Assembly: GCF_019059575.1 (NCBI RefSeq)
Contig: NW_024881865.1
Span: 62,001-126,000, forward strand
Length of the DNA: 64,000 bases
From: Amphibalanus amphitrite
Taxonomy: Eukaryota > Arthropoda > Thecostraca > Balanomorpha > Balanidae
Direction of reading: 5' to 3'
A model generated the notes under the pieces. The model searched no databases. It was not told where the DNA came from and was given only the letters and a program-made list of their open reading frames with translations. Within the stretch, counting starts at the first letter, position 1. The number at the start of each line of letters is the position of its first letter. Below, piece after piece: positions 11,851-25,474 of this stretch. Made by a program: the position numbers and the translations under genes.

Positions 11851-14800
11851 ATGAGGAGAATGCTGGTGCTGCCAGCGCTGATGGTGGCGCTGGCTGTCTG
11901 CGTCTCCGGGGAGAAATTAGGTGAGTTTGGTGGCCGTCAGGCTGTCAGACAAACTCCGGCCCAGGTGGTAACAGGTGCAGTCTAAACGGACGCCTTTCAC
12001 TGACGGAAAGAATCTGATGACCGTGGTAATGCTGGCTTACGATCTTCTCAATGTTTGCTTTCCCCTTTGTTAGTCCTGAAATGTGTGGTTTTTCTTCAAT
12101 GCTATGCATATTTCATCGATATTGTTCTTTGTTGAAGTTCTGAATTTCCATTATTCAACAATTCATGCTTATCATGTGAATGCAAAAAATTATCACGCTA
12201 TTTTATATAAGACAAAGGATATATCTGTAAGATCAGCATAGTTTGCAGACAAAGGGTACCTCAGCAATGCAGGAGATCCACTGACATTGACAATGAGATT
12301 TGTCCATGCGTCACCGGTTAATGCGGTAACCTGTCGCCGGAGCGCGATGTCGCCCCGCCCGCTGCAGTCACGGACCGGTCAGTTCCCGTTCCCCGTGACA
12401 CACCCGGCGGCTCCCCGCTCACGTGGTGCTGTTACATCACCCGAGAGCCGGCGGTGTTCGGTTTCCATTCAGCCGTCCGTCCCACCGCGGAAATTGGCCA
12501 CAGTGCGGCGGCTGGCCGAGACAGGACGTGCCGGGACGTACCAGCTTGTCCCTCTTCTCACGAAAGGATGTGCATGAATACGTTATCAACCTAGCCGTCT
12601 TCTCACGAGCATACGTGCATGTCCTGTCAACCAGCCTGCTTGAACACAGCGCGCTTTTGAAGATCAAGCGGGCACCGCAGATCGATATCTTGTCTTCATA
12701 CTGGCATCTATCATGCTGTGTCTCTGCGCGATCTATCGTAGAAGTCTCCCCTCAGGAGCATTGGACGTATTGCGCTGGCCGAAGCGGCGTGCCTCGTCAG
12801 ATTTGCCGCATACCATCCACACAGCTGCAGCGGCGGCCCTTCCCCGAGTTCGCCGTCTGTCAGGGGCGCCGCGAGAGGTCAAGCATGCCACCGGATGGTG
12901 TTGATGCATTGTTGGCCCGCAGTGCCTGTCTCGCTAACACCCTAATCGTCGCCCGTGCCGACAACAGGCCATCATCATCCTTCCCCGACGGATTTTCTGA
13001 GTAATCTCTCATCGATGCGATAGTCGGGATACCTGCCGAGGAAGCGTGACACGACATCTGTAAAACACTTTATAGAGCGGATCGCGCTCGGTTGTTTGGC
13101 GCAGGCGACACTGATGGAGCCTCATGCCCTGTTGATCCCTGGGACAGGCGCGGGTCGTGCGGCTGGTATATCCGCTAGGCACGACGGGACCTCGGGTGCT
13201 CCAAGAATGACTGTGGCCTGTAGGAATGTCCCGGAGCTGGGCGAACAATGACCGGTCGCAACTGGCGGAGACAGACGAGCTGGGTTCGATGGACTTGAGG
13301 AAATAACCCCTGGCTTGGGCGGGGCACCTCTGGGTGAAGTAAAACGGTAAAGTGTCTGAATGATGTCGCGGGCATTTTCATTACATTCTGATGACATCAG
13401 AGCTTTAGGATGGTGGCGATGATTAACCTGTTTTCAGTGGGAGTGTTTAAGTGTTGTCTCAGGTGCACCCCTTTCTGTGTTGAAACAAAGACTACATTTA
13501 TGTCCTTTTAAAATCAGACATCGTCCTAGTGACTAGTGCGTATTCATGTCAAAGAGAGCTCTTTGCTGGGACCAGGCCACGCTAATAGCGATTTAAACTG
13601 TTGACAAAAGGCAATGATATGTAAATACTTCATTCAAAATGCGTCATTCAATGCAAAGGAAGTCGGGAATTCAAAGCGAAGATTCGTATCTGAGAGAGGG
13701 CCAAACAAAAACACTGTCACGAAGCGATGTGATGCATACTTTTTGTTTTTCTGCAAACTCTGCCTGGTAAGTTCAACGGACGGATCTACTGAAAATGGAA
13801 ATATCAGCGACGGTCGAGTGCTCCCGTCATTTTCATTCCCGAGGAATCTCGTGCTATCCCCGTCTATCCGCGTTTTGCAAGTGATTGCCGCTATGCCTGC
13901 TGAGTGTGCCTGGAATAAAGTGAGATGTTTTTCCACAATGGTGCCTCCCGCCCGGGCAAACACTTGGATTATGTGGTGTGCACTATGCCAGCCCCGTAAA
14001 CAGAGCGAGTCTGTGGGCCAGGACTCGGGCGCACGGAATGTGTTTGTGTGCGCGCTGCCGAGCTTCGCAGTTCTGTTTGCGTGTCGGCAGAGCCTCAGAG
14101 CGGCACTGGCGGCGCGCGGACACCAGTGACCTCTGCGAGAGGTCGCAGGGTGGTCACGGATCACCGAGACCATGGTCCGGCCAGCGAGCATGTCAGTTAT
14201 TTTACCGTCGCCCTGACATCCTCCGCCTTTGATTGGTATTTACGAGAGTCCCGGCAGGAAAGGTCACTGCCGCTCGCGGCTATTCTCTCATGCAACCTCT
14301 GTTTATGAGATGCTGTTTCCGATTTTTAGACGGTCAGGATCTCGCACATCCGCCTGGGTAAAGTGTGAAGGGCCACGGTCGTACCCAACCCATTGTGGGC
14401 GTTTCGGCGTCCAAACGCACCCGGCTGGATTGCCCCGAGCTGGCGGAAGTGCAGGAACCGATGGCCGTAAAAATCAGTCAGCGTAAAGGAGCGTGGCTAT
14501 ATGTGCGGAACGTCACGCTTGCACATTGCACCATCGGATTATATCAGTGGATTGGTATTGCGCAATCGGATGACAACTGATCGTTTGGCACGAGTAATGT
14601 TTGCCTTGCAAGAGACTGGTAGTTTGTTATCTGACAAAGCATTTTGCTAGGTATTTTAAAGCACTGAATGAATGTCTGCTTTATTGGACCGGAAATTAAC
14701 ATTTAGCATAAGGAAGGCATTCCTACAGTATCGTCGGATGCATAAGTTAATTGTGATTGATATGACCATCAAAGTATACCCACACTAATTTGCCCCACGG

Positions 14801-17800
14801 AACCTCAGACAGAAACCAACATGCGATACTGCACCTATTGCAGTGACGTCACGATCCCTATATCGAAATGGGTTCTAATTGAAACCAACTGAGCCTGGTC
14901 ATGGATGATATAACACTGGATTGGTGTCTCGTGGAAATTAACATTGGGATCCGCGACATTGGGATCAGGCCTGCCATCTAGCGAGAAAATTATCGTAAGT
15001 TAGGAGCAAGCCGAGTGAACGCCATCTCTCAGCATTATGACACACGTGGGTGTGGTGTGTTAGTTGGCTTGAATTGCATATTCCCACGAGTTGGGGGTAA
15101 TCTTACTGGACCTGAGACGACAAAAAATGTATTAAATGCTTGAAAGCCAAAAACGTCAAGCAGCTTTTAGGTAATAACGAAAATAAAATGCGTAAGACGG
15201 TGTGTATTGAAACGCCCAGTCCCATCGGCTTGTACGACCTTTTATATGGTCATTTACTCACAATGGTACAGCAGTTTGACAATATGTCATGCATATTTGG
15301 TAGGCTTATTCCTTCTTCTCCGAATTTCGCCCGATTTTCTTCATCTTAGTTAATGTTACAGCACGTGCCACGTGCCAACTTAGGGGTGTCGAAATTGTTC
15401 CACATAAAGTAACTCCGCAATGACTGGGCCCATGACAGTAAAACTTCGTCAATAGTTAGTCATCCAGTGGCCAATGCATTTCCATGTGTCACTATGGGGG
15501 TGCTACTGCACGTGCGCACGTGCGGGGTGCCGCTTCCATATCTCAAGAACGGCTGGGCGGATAACACTCAAACTTGGTACACAAATGTCACATCGATGCT
15601 CGCACTGCATTGATCAGTGCTTACATTGGTGCAGAGTCATTAGGAAAAGGATGAAACGAGATGCGTGGTGTTTATGCCTTTCTGTTCCAGCAACTGATTG
15701 ATCTGCAACAGGTGATCCCTGTTTGTGAAGGCTTCGTCTCCCTTTTCCATTCCTTGTTTAAAATGACAAAACAATGTACGAAGAAGATCACACATTAAAA
15801 TTGTTTAACCCGCGCCCCGCTGGGCTATTCAGCCATACGCGCCCTGCTGGGGGGGGGGGGGGGCAGATTCTGCCCCCCCTGTCTAACTTCCGAACCGATG
15901 GTCGTAGAAAGACGGGGAAAACGGCAATCGAAAGCTCTCAACAAGGCGGATCTTAAGAGCTCAATTTTTTTTGCTTAAGTAGGTCAGAGGTCAGGTCAAG
16001 GTCAGGTCAAGGGTACAAAATGCAAGTTTGTACAGTATCGGCCTTGCACCGTAGTTGCCGAAGAATGGACTGAGACTGATTGCCCAAAACGTGTTCTTAG
16101 ACTACCAAGACAATATTCGTTGCACACAATGTCATTCAAAGGTCAAGGTCAAGGTCAGGTCAGGTCAGGTCAGGTCACCAAAAACAAAATATAGAAAAGG
16201 GCATGTGCGACACATGTTTTATGGGTCATTTTACTCATGGAATTCAATAGGCACACTCAATAAGTGATATGGACCACCTCTGGATGAATTTCAGGTCGAG
16301 GTCAGGTCAAGGTCAGGTCAAGTGAGGTCAAATTTTGAAGTTGGTTGTTAAGGCCTAAAAAGGTGTCTATCCGATGCAGTTTTTCACGGCGAATCGAATG
16401 GTGCTATTTTTGTTTCCGTACGAGGTCTAGAACTTCCAAAAAAATCATTTTTCAAAATTTTTGTGTGTCGTGACGTCATAAAATTTTGAATAACTCCCAC
16501 ATTTTTGAACCGATTCTTCTAAAAATTGGTATGTGGGTGCACATAGACCACTTCTTTGACATATATTCCGGTTTTTTCGATAAACTCAAAATTTTGGATT
16601 TTATAAATATTTTCCCAAAAAAGTCAGTTTTTTGGAAAAATTTTGGCCAAAATCCAAAATTTTCAAAAAACCGAGATAGCCATTTGATAGACAAAGTAGA
16701 ATCACGTATAACCTTTTTTGTTACGTCTTGATTCCTTTAAAAATGAAGATGTTAGCGGCGTTTGAAATTTTGCCGTTTTTGAGGCGAAAATGGCGAACAT
16801 GCCGTCACTAAAACGTCAATTTCTCAAAAAATTTCCGACGGATTTCGCTCAAATTTTCAGGGAACGTGTCAAATTGATGTATGATAAGGTACTGAAAGTT
16901 TGACGTCGCTGGCGTAACGCGTTTAGAAGTTATTGGCGAAAAACGGGAGGGGGGGGCAGATTCTGCCCCCCCCCCAGCGGGGCGCGGGTTAAGGCGGCTA
17001 TCTTGGGCCACGGCTGCGGAGTTGTAGTCAGAGCCAGCGGTTCTGTTCCGTCTTGGAGTCGGTTGATTTTTAAAAGCTATAGTCGCCAGTCGGAGTATGA
17101 GTCGAACGTCACCGAAAAGTCATCGACTCCACAGACTTACCAGGGCTGCAGAGTCGGAGTCAGAGTCGGAGTCTGTGTGAATCGACACTCGACAGTTCTG
17201 CCCGGATGAGTCGGAGTCGATATTTGAATACCGGAATCGGAGTTGGAGCCAAATTGTCACTGAAATTTCATCGACTACGCAGCGCTGGTTGGGTCCTTTT
17301 CATAGAGCGTCTTGAATGACATTGAGCGGTAATGACGTTAGCAATTCCGTTTAACTTTTTCATTAGACTTATAGATAGTAGGTACCTACTTACGTTCGTT
17401 TTGTTCTTTGATCGGACAATTTGTTCGATTTAGGCCAAGTAAAGACTCATGTGAAAAATAGCGAAAACGACACGTGCTGGCGAAGTCTCCAATAACTCCC
17501 TGTTTCACGATTTAATGAGGAAATAACATGGAACTGCTTATCTTATTACTGACCCTGCACATAAATCTATTAATGTCTTCACTTTTACTGACATATGAAG
17601 ACATAACCTTTTGAAAAAATTGCACAACAAGCCTGCTACTACACCACACTCCCGTGTGTCACAATGCTAATCAGCGGCGTTCACTCGGCTTGCTCCTAAC
17701 TTACGACAATTCTCCCGCTAGATGGCAGGCCTGAGCTCAATGTCGCCAAAAACTGCGAAGACACCAATCCATTATTATCTCATCCATGGCCTGGTTTTGA

Positions 17801-20800
17801 TGGCAACATATTTGTTTTATGCAAAATTTTGTTTTACCCTGCATTTTGTATGTCATTTATTTAGAGCTCATATTGCAGGTTTTTGAGCATTCACACGCAC
17901 AGCAGCACTGTTTGGAACATGTCAGTTAAACATGTATGCATTTTACATTTAAGTTTATAGCTATTGATATTTAAAGGCCGTCTACAACCGCTCGATATCG
18001 AGTAGCAATGCGGTGGGGTTGGATTGCGGAAATGCATTGTGCGTGGGAGGCTCGGTATCACGGAAATCTGTTGCGGCGGCGAGTATATTATCGGACCGGT
18101 TTGTAGATTGCTGCAAAGCAAACAACCATTACAGGGCAAGGAATGTCTTAGAATAATGCTTCGCCTTAAGACTGGTTTCGATCACACTATGCTTCTTTCG
18201 GAGGACTGCACAGGTGTAGCATACGCCAGATCATTGCGAAACGGGCTACAAATTTCAACATCTGTGCAAAATGCATAAACTTTGTGGCCGCCACTCTGCA
18301 TATAACTAGCGCGTCCACTGAGGTACCGCGGTCACTCACGAAGCCATCGCCGCATCCTGGGGACTGCAGCAGATCACAAAAGGCTAGCACCGAATCGTGG
18401 CGACTGCAATGGTACACATAACAGTAGCACCCAGCAAGGGGACTGCAATTACGCACAAGACAGTAACCGCATCTTTTATTAGACTGCAACGGCGCACACA
18501 ATGGTAATACGAACCGGCTGGGACCGGTTACAACCACGGGGTGCGTGTACGCTCCCTGGCAGATGCGTGTGTGCAGTTGAGGCAGTAAATGACAAGGCTG
18601 GCCCTAAAAGGGATAACTGCGTCTCAGGTGGCCCCGGATGTGTGGGCTTTGTTCACATTAGGCCTTATAAGGAGCGGTGCGTTTTCTCGCTGCTCTCACA
18701 AAGGACTGACATGCTTATTATCTCTGGCGATAAAGAGAGGTCGCGACGTCGGGTCACTTCTGCTCCCTACGCCAGATTGGGGTCATGAAAATGGCTCACC
18801 CAACTTCCACTAATTGCCGACGCCGTAATTTGAACTGGAGTGCTGCATATGGAACTTTCTCCCGTTGTCGGAGGCATAATTCACTGGCGGTGCCCTCTCC
18901 CGCGCCACACTGGCAGGCATGGGAACAGCTCCCAGCCGCTCGGTGAATCAGGATTTCCTCGGCGGCAATGCGAAAATGAGTACGCTCAGGTTCAAGGGCA
19001 GCTGAACCCGTCTGGAATCGATTACCTGCACTGCGTGATAATTAAGCGCGGCCGAGTGGGATTCCGACCGCTTTTGTGCCGGTCCGGCGGGCCCTCAGTT
19101 GATGTAAGCTCTGGGAGGGGCGGCAGTGATGTAGCACTTCTCCAGAAATGTCAGTTTCGAGCAACCTCTGCTGAATTCGGAGCCACCCGAGCTTCTCAGC
19201 TCATGCCGCGTTATCTGTATCTCAATCCTAGTCCCATAATGGAATCATGATTATCTTGTCATTAAACCTCAGCCGGTAAGCCTGCCACTCTATATTAAAT
19301 CCAGCCGCTGACTTTGCATGATTACTCGCAGACCGGCTAAGTCTACAGGCCTGCAGGATTATTCCCAGTTCCAGCGGTTAGCACACACCACATAACGCTG
19401 TTAGGTCAGCCAATTTGCTCGGCCAATATGCAACTCAATCAAAACCCGCCCGTTTTATGAACGTTCCGTCTCAAACTGATAGGTCATTCCAATGCGGAAA
19501 ACAATTATACAGGCCACCTTGACCTACTCGAACCTCAATTGGAAAATCATTTTGGACATTCCTCTGTTTTATGATCTTGAGTCTATCTTATATCGTATGC
19601 GTACCGTGATCGCTTCGTTGCGTTCCCATCCTTCATACGAACCTACCTTGTCCGCCGATAGATAGTTTAACATGCACATTACATACACATTACACGCAGC
19701 AAATGGCTTTGTCACATACATACCATCGAACATAGTCTGACAGTCGGTTAAACGGCACTAAGAGACTCTTACGCGTATCATGCAAATTGCAAAATGTTTT
19801 TTTTTTCTGCCGCCAGAAGCTCCGGAGTCGAAACCAGTGAGGAAGCTAAATACTTTTGTCGTACAACCGAAACACCAAGATGCAGTGAGCGGTGAGTTGT
19901 TTGCAAAAAAAAGTCCCAATGCCGCGCTTCTCCAATGCAATGTCCAATCGACTATGAATGAATGGTGATTTTTATGCATGTAATCTGAGCAAAGTATTAC
20001 CAGGCAATTGTTTGAAACACGCTGGATGGCTCAGTTCACAGCCTGTCTCGTCTTGATGTTCCGGGTTGAGAAGTGGTTCCTTGAGTGGTTCTTTCACCAT
20101 GCGGCGGTATCTTTTCGCCGTCTGACCCGTCCTGCCTCCACAGCGACTCCGGTACTGGAGAGGAAGCAGCTCACCGTCTCCTCAGAGCCGCCGCAGCTGC
20201 TCGGCTCGGCTGCCGACGAGCCGGCGCAGTCCGGCGTCAAGCTCTCCACAAAGACCATCTACGGCTTCCTCAACTTCGTCACCACGGTCGGCAACACCGT
20301 CATGGTGTTCACGCCCGGCGCCGGGACGCCAGGTACGTGACGTGAGGTCCAGAGGGGTCGGAGTATTTCGCCAATGTTTCTGCGTTATACACCTCTGCTT
20401 GTTCGTTCTCATTGTTCTCTTCATCAGACATAGGCCCACACTGCCCGCTCAAATGTTTATGGTTTTTCTGGTTGGCATTTCACTTGTCAACCACGGTTTT
20501 GCGTGGAACGCTCGATAAAAAGCTATTTAAGAAGTATGGGATTTTCATGTCGACTTTGATTATCCCGTCTGCTCCTCAGCCGGAGCGCAGTCGGCCGAGC
20601 CCTCGCCGGCGTCAGTGGCGCCCTCTCCATCACGTACCGTACCGGCGATCGCCTCCACCGCCTCTGAGCCGCTACCCGAGCGCCGTCTACGCTTCACCAC
20701 TACAGAGCCATCACCATCCTCTGAACCCGACACCACCGAGCCGCCAGTGATCGGCAGACGCAAGGGAAAGAACCTGCTCTGGGCCAAACTGCGGGAGCGC

Positions 20801-23002
20801 ACACCGAAGGACCGTCGTCCGTTCGTGCTGCCTCAGCGGCGCGGTCTGCAGATTGCTCGCTCGGCAGCGGCACTGCTCCCCACACCTCCCCTGGAGCGTC
20901 AGTTCCTGTCCGCCGCCCCGGCCAGCGTGGTGCCGGAGCCGACACCGACCCCGGAGCTCGATACTCCTACCGTCTCTGAGCGTACAGTTGCTGCTCTGAG
21001 GACCGTCCAGGCCGGGGAGGAGTTCTCTGACCCCGAGCCCACGGAGCTACCGACCGAGGAGGGTGTCACCCACGTCTCCTCCGTGATCCAGGGCACGGTG
21101 ACCGAGTTTCCGCAGCTGCCGGCGCCGGCTGCGGAGCCGGAGGTGCTCCCCATCGAGCAGCTGTTCGCCTCCTCGGAGCCAGAGGAGCCCGCCGGTGAGC
21201 CGGACAGCCGGCCGCCGGTACAGTCGCTCCAGGAGCGGCTCAAGGCGCGTCTGCAGGCGGCGCTGGCGTCCCGTCCGTCCCGCGCGTCGGCAGCCGGTCA
21301 GCGGAGGCCCTTCACGCTGGTACCCGAACAGAGGGCGCGTGCAGCCCGGCCCGGCCGGCCCGAACTGCTACTGTCGGCGCGCAGGTCACCGAGCCGCAGC
21401 AAGAGCGAGGTAGGTGACGAGAGACATAGGAAACGCCGGTTAATGAATGGATCAAAATTTTAGCGGTATTTTTATCGGGCTGTCTATACTTTTAAACGAC
21501 TGAAATACGAGCAACGGACAGCTTCTAATTAATTGATTGCAGATGAAATGTTCAATGTTTATGGCAGTGCGGCTATTGCTGCGGATACTATGAAATACAT
21601 AGATGTACTCGTAAAATAACTTAAGATCACGAATCACGAAACTAAGATCACGAATCAAGAAACTACATCGTTATCGCAGGGAGATTTGCTTGGGTTAGCG
21701 TGCGCTCGTTCGGCATGGATCATGCATGAAAAACCCAACCGACGTGTTTTCATAACCACATGACCATTAACTTGCCTTCCCTGTGTCCTCCAGCGTCGTC
21801 TATCTGCCGCCGACCGTCTGAAGCAGCGCCTGCTGAAACAGCGTCAGGAGTCCCTCGCAGAGGAGGAGGAGCTGACGCAGGAGGAAAGTCCTGAACTCCT
21901 TCAGGAGCCGGATCAGGAGCTAGGAGACCCACAGCCGGAGGTGGTCGCCGTCAACACCTACCGTCCGACAGACGCCACCGATTTCCACTACGAGCTGAGC
22001 ACGATGCGGGCGCTGCATCATAACACGCTGGGCAGGTTCACCACCAGTCGTTGGGTGACGAGCACAGAGACTCGTACCGTTCGAGTCAGTCCGACGGCCA
22101 CCCAGAGGGCGCCACCGGTCTCCTCAACTGCACTCCCTGCCGGAGCGACCCTGGGTCTGTTCGGGGCGGCAGGTCTGACCCCCAGCAGTGGCAGCGGGCT
22201 GGACAAGGTGGTAATGCTGCCGGCCGTTCAGCTGGACCCGAGCTCACCCAGCCTGCCGCTGAAGACCATGACGGAGACCTACCGCACGACGCAGCTGCTG
22301 CTCAAGTCGTCAGTGATCCCACTGGTGATCGGTGACAGCACGCGCGCCTTCACTCTGACCCAGTCCTACCAGGTGACGAGGCTGGTGACGGCGCTGAAGA
22401 CCATGCCGCCCATGGAGGTGTTCCAGACGGCGCCGCCGGGCCTGCTGCACCGCGAGAGGCCGCTGCTGGCGCAGGGTTCGGAGAATCAAGTGGACGAGCT
22501 GGGTGTGCCTGTGGTGCGAGTCCCGCCGCCCGATGACCTGGCAGCTATCGGGCTGTTCGATGTCGACCGGCATGAGAGCGAGATGAATCCGGAGGAGTTC
22601 AAGCTGCAGCAGCAGGCTGCGGCTCCTCCGGCACCCACCCCGGCCCTCCCACCGCAATTGGGTATGCTGGGCGCCCTGGGACAGCTGGGACAGCTAGGAG
22701 CTCTCGCACAGCTGTCCCAGCTGACGCCGCAGCAGCTGGCCTACCTGCAGCTGCTGGGTCCGATCTTCCCAGGTCTCCAGGCTCCACACGGCGCGCTACC
22801 GGCCACCCCTCAGACGATCGTCACCTCGTCACCAGTGACCTACAGCACCATCACCACCAGAATCCACTCACAGGCGGTGGTGGTGACCTTCCGTGCCACG
22901 CCCTCCACGGCCTACATCACGTCCACGACCGTGTTCCCCACCGTGCTGACCTCCTACGTCACCAGCACGATGAAGGTGCACCCGACGTCGCCGCTCGGCT
23001 AG
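11851..23002 (+). CDS. Secreted Thr/Ser/Pro-rich arthropod extracellular protein, 790 aa, 5 coding exons
   Basis: Coding exons are 11851-11920, 19817-19891, 20144-20332, 20580-21409 and 21794-23002. All junctions are GT-AG and in phase, giving 2373 nt with stop. The chosen ATG starts a clear signal peptide (MRRMLVLPALMVALAVCVSG, residues 1-20), so the product is secreted. Residues about 80-105 hold an STKTIYGFLNFVTTVGNTVM block; 112-388 is acidic and Ser/Pro/Glu-rich with a basic RRKGKN patch; 389-420 is charged and probably helical; about 677-715 is a Leu/Gly/Gln-rich hydrophobic run; the C-terminus (about 737-780) is rich in Thr-X-Tyr and STT motifs. Arthropods carry large secreted proteins with such repeated Thr/Tyr motifs; the Pfam DUF4758 group is a possible home, but this is from memory and unverified. 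Function unknown. The first intron is 7.9 kb and transposon-rich. Confidence 0.75.
14890..15085 (+). repeat. Left arm of a 190-bp inverted repeat pair
   Basis: Matches the reverse complement of about 17615-17805 with substitutions and small gaps. Shared blocks include CAGGCCTGCCATCTAGCG and TTAGGAGCAAGCCGAGTGAA. It lies in intron 1 of the secreted-protein gene. Confidence 0.65.
15809..16988. mobile_element. TTAA-flanked non-autonomous DNA transposon (piggyBac- or Kolobok-like), 1.18 kb
   Basis: The ends are the perfect inverted repeat CCCGCGCCCCGCTGGG, flanked on both sides by TTAA (15805-15808 and 16989-16992). TTAA targets are used by piggyBac and Kolobok elements, and CCC termini fit piggyBac. 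Just inside each end is a G-run/CAGATTCTG/C-run palindrome. There is no transposase. The interior has three clusters of AGGTCA hexamers (about 15983-16018, 16138-16178 and 16293-16332) and AT-rich sequence. It sits between the two arms of the inverted repeat pair, inside intron 1 of the secreted-protein gene. Confidence 0.75.
17030..17260. repeat. Degenerate GAGTCG-rich repeat
   Basis: Repeated GAGTCGGAGTCAGAGTCGGA-type blocks with spaced ATCGACT motifs. It looks like a diverged simple repeat or a small interspersed repeat. The short open frame across it is repeat-derived. Confidence 0.5.
17615..17805 (-). repeat. Right arm of the 190-bp inverted repeat pair
   Basis: Reverse-complement partner of 14890-15085. 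Either the terminal repeats of an old 2.9-kb element or two dispersed copies in opposite orientation; no clear target-site duplication is visible. Confidence 0.6.
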
Positions 23003-24529
23003 ATGGTCGGAAAGATGGTCTGTCCGACGCACAGGCGGACCAATCATTGAACTCCTGGTGGCCCTTGTGCCTGCCGCGTCTCCTGTGGGGGGGATGCAAA
23101 TGAACCGTGACAAATGCATATGACAGCGTCACTCGGTGACATAATGACTGACAAGTGCAAGTGACGTGGGACATACACTGGACAGTAGGTTATGCCTCAG
23201 TGAGTCAGTCATTCTGCCGATATGGATAGAACTGTGGGATAAGGTAGCGGTTATCGCTGCGGTCCTAGCGACTTGCCGATGGTCGCATTGACAGCGTCGG
23301 GTCAGCCGACAATGATCCGAGTGACTGGATGAACAGATGACACACTGCGCTGTATATGTGATATTGCCGCATGACTGAAGGTCAGAATGCATATTTTGTG
23401 TTTTAAATGTAGTTCTATGCTGCCAACAAATAGTGCCTTGTTTTAAGTCCCCATTTTTTCAGAATGATGTAATGCATATGCGTAGGATTGATCGTCAGAA
23501 ACGTGTCAAAAGTCGATATACCTGGATAATATTTTACGTCTGTGACCCATTGGTGGTTGCATTATATCCTTGTGTTACGTTCCCGGTAGTATCTGGCTCG
23601 AGAGTACCTACCGTTTGCCTTATGACGGTGTGACAGACCCGCGCGGGGTACCGATCCCTGCCGCAACACCCTGCATCGAGAGGGGTGAATTGAAACCAAT
23701 GAAGTGTAGTAGCTAGTGTGGTATGTCGATGAAAATACAAACTCCACAATACTTTGCTTTTTACTTCATGAGGTGACTTCAGTGCTTAGTTCGAGAGCAG
23801 CGCCCCTTGCCACGATGTGCAGAGGCGATATGCGTGGTCTTTGGCGCTGCGGCACGCCATAGTGAAGACAGCGTCCGCCTTGGCCTGATGTTGCGTGGTA
23901 ACGTTTCATCCGGTGTCATAATGGCGTGGCAAAGCACGAACTCCCGCATGAACTGGGAAGACAGGTTAGCTGGAGGGTGGTACAGACCACGGGTCAGGCG
24001 CTAGTCAGTCTAGAAAACTTAAATGAGGTGACGATTATTCCGGTCGGATAATGAAGTCGGTAGTCGGTCTCGATACCTTATGCGAACTCCGGGAGGGGGT
24101 GTGGGTCAGTACCAGAGTATATAGGGCATAGGCCCGTACCACCGTACCTCGTCGGAGAGTGAGGTCCTATCGTATACCGGTGGGCGTGATACGAGATGTA
24201 GGTTCTTGAGACATGACGGGGAGAGCTCAGATTCCTGGTTTGGAGAGTGGAGTTGGGCATCTGGCGTCGGTCAGCTGGGTTAATGGCAAGACATAACATT
24301 GGGACAGGAAGACGATTGTTGTCTGTTACTTTTCTAGGGGCGACACCTGCAGGGACAGTGATGAGGTACTGCATGGTGTCCGCAAACTGGGAACGCATGC
24401 TGCCTAACTATCATAAACCAATCTCCAGGCTCAGTACAGGTCTAGGAATGCCAATCCGACCTCCGCCGAGACTGACCGAGGATAACAAGGCGTAATCCAC
24501 GCAAAACACCTAACCGGAGAGCTGGGGTC
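23003..24529. other. Intergenic, including the 3' UTR of the secreted-protein gene
   Basis: The 3' UTR must start at 23003. I see no convincing AATAAA close by. The rest has only short unsupported frames. Confidence 0.4.
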
Positions 24530-25353
24530 AACGGCACCACCTCTTGGGCACCACTCACGCGACGTGGGAGCCCCCTGGTGGGAGTCTGTTTAACTTATAG
24601 TAAGCTAGGATATTCGTAAGGAGTCTAGCTTTCACTTCTAGATGTGTATCAACAAATATATTTTTCTTCTCAATACTCCAAAATAAATTTTGGATAGTTT
24701 TCCAAAAAGCCAAAAATAGCTAAATACTCACATGAAATATTATTCAAAAGAAATTTGCCTTCGGTCTTAGTAAAAAATATTTTCGACTTGGTATAAGATG
24801 TCATTTTACCACTAGTCTAGTGGTAAAAGCTAGTAGAACATATGGTAGGTACAACGTAACATACCAAAGAACCCTTGATGGTCGAATTTTACCTTCTTTG
24901 AATACCGGCACCACCGGCACGACACTTTCCTTCGAGTTCGTAAAGGAGTCGGGTGGGTTGTAAAATGTGCCTGCAATTTGTTGCATGGTGCACGGTGCAG
25001 GTCGTTAGCCCTTCACTAGTTGCATTGTTGCCTACAAGTGCCCCAACTTACCTCAAACCTCCAGGAAGTCCACTGAAAGTTATACACAGGTCAGGTCCAT
25101 CCCAATCCACTATCCAGCCCATCCTGATCCTTTTCATTTTGTTTCTGTTGCAGTTGTGTATTGTGAATGGGATGGCATTTTAATTTCATTTGTGCTGTAA
25201 ATATTCAAGTAATCTGTATTGGTTCTAGATTCTGGTTTTACATGGCAATTATTTTCGATGTATCTGGTTCTGTGTGATTTGTTTCACATTTGTAACCATT
25301 GCCTATTTTGTTTCATCTAGGTATCTGTTTATTTTTTCACAACATTTAAAAAT
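24530..25353 (+). repeat. Segmental duplication copy A, left part
   Basis: Aligns without a gap to 35153-35976 (constant offset 10623); I see no substitution by eye. The LTR retrotransposon starts exactly at its right edge, and copy A resumes at 30275. Confidence 0.9.
25349..25353. repeat. 5-bp target-site duplication, left
   Basis: AAAAT here and at 30270-30274 flank the LTR retrotransposon. The uninterrupted copy B has a single AAAAT at 35972-35976, followed by AAAAGG. Confidence 0.8.
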
Positions 25354-25474
25354 TAGCTGGATAAGCATTTCAAACATTCGAGTTTATTGTTCATTGAATG
25401 AGGCAACTCTCTGCAATAAACGAACAGACCATTATGTTGAGTGCACAGTAGGTACATACGGTCATGCTCAGGTA
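25354..25474 (-). repeat. LTR (3' LTR with respect to pol)
   Basis: 121-bp direct repeat, identical by eye to 30149-30269. Termini are TA...TA rather than the usual TG...CA. On the minus strand an AATAAA lies within it. It contains ATGAGGCAACTC at 25398-25409 (plus strand). Confidence 0.85.

Noticed and set aside
18355-18510. Weak tandem repeat with GACTGCAA/ACACA blocks
   Set aside because: Units too diverged to delimit by eye.
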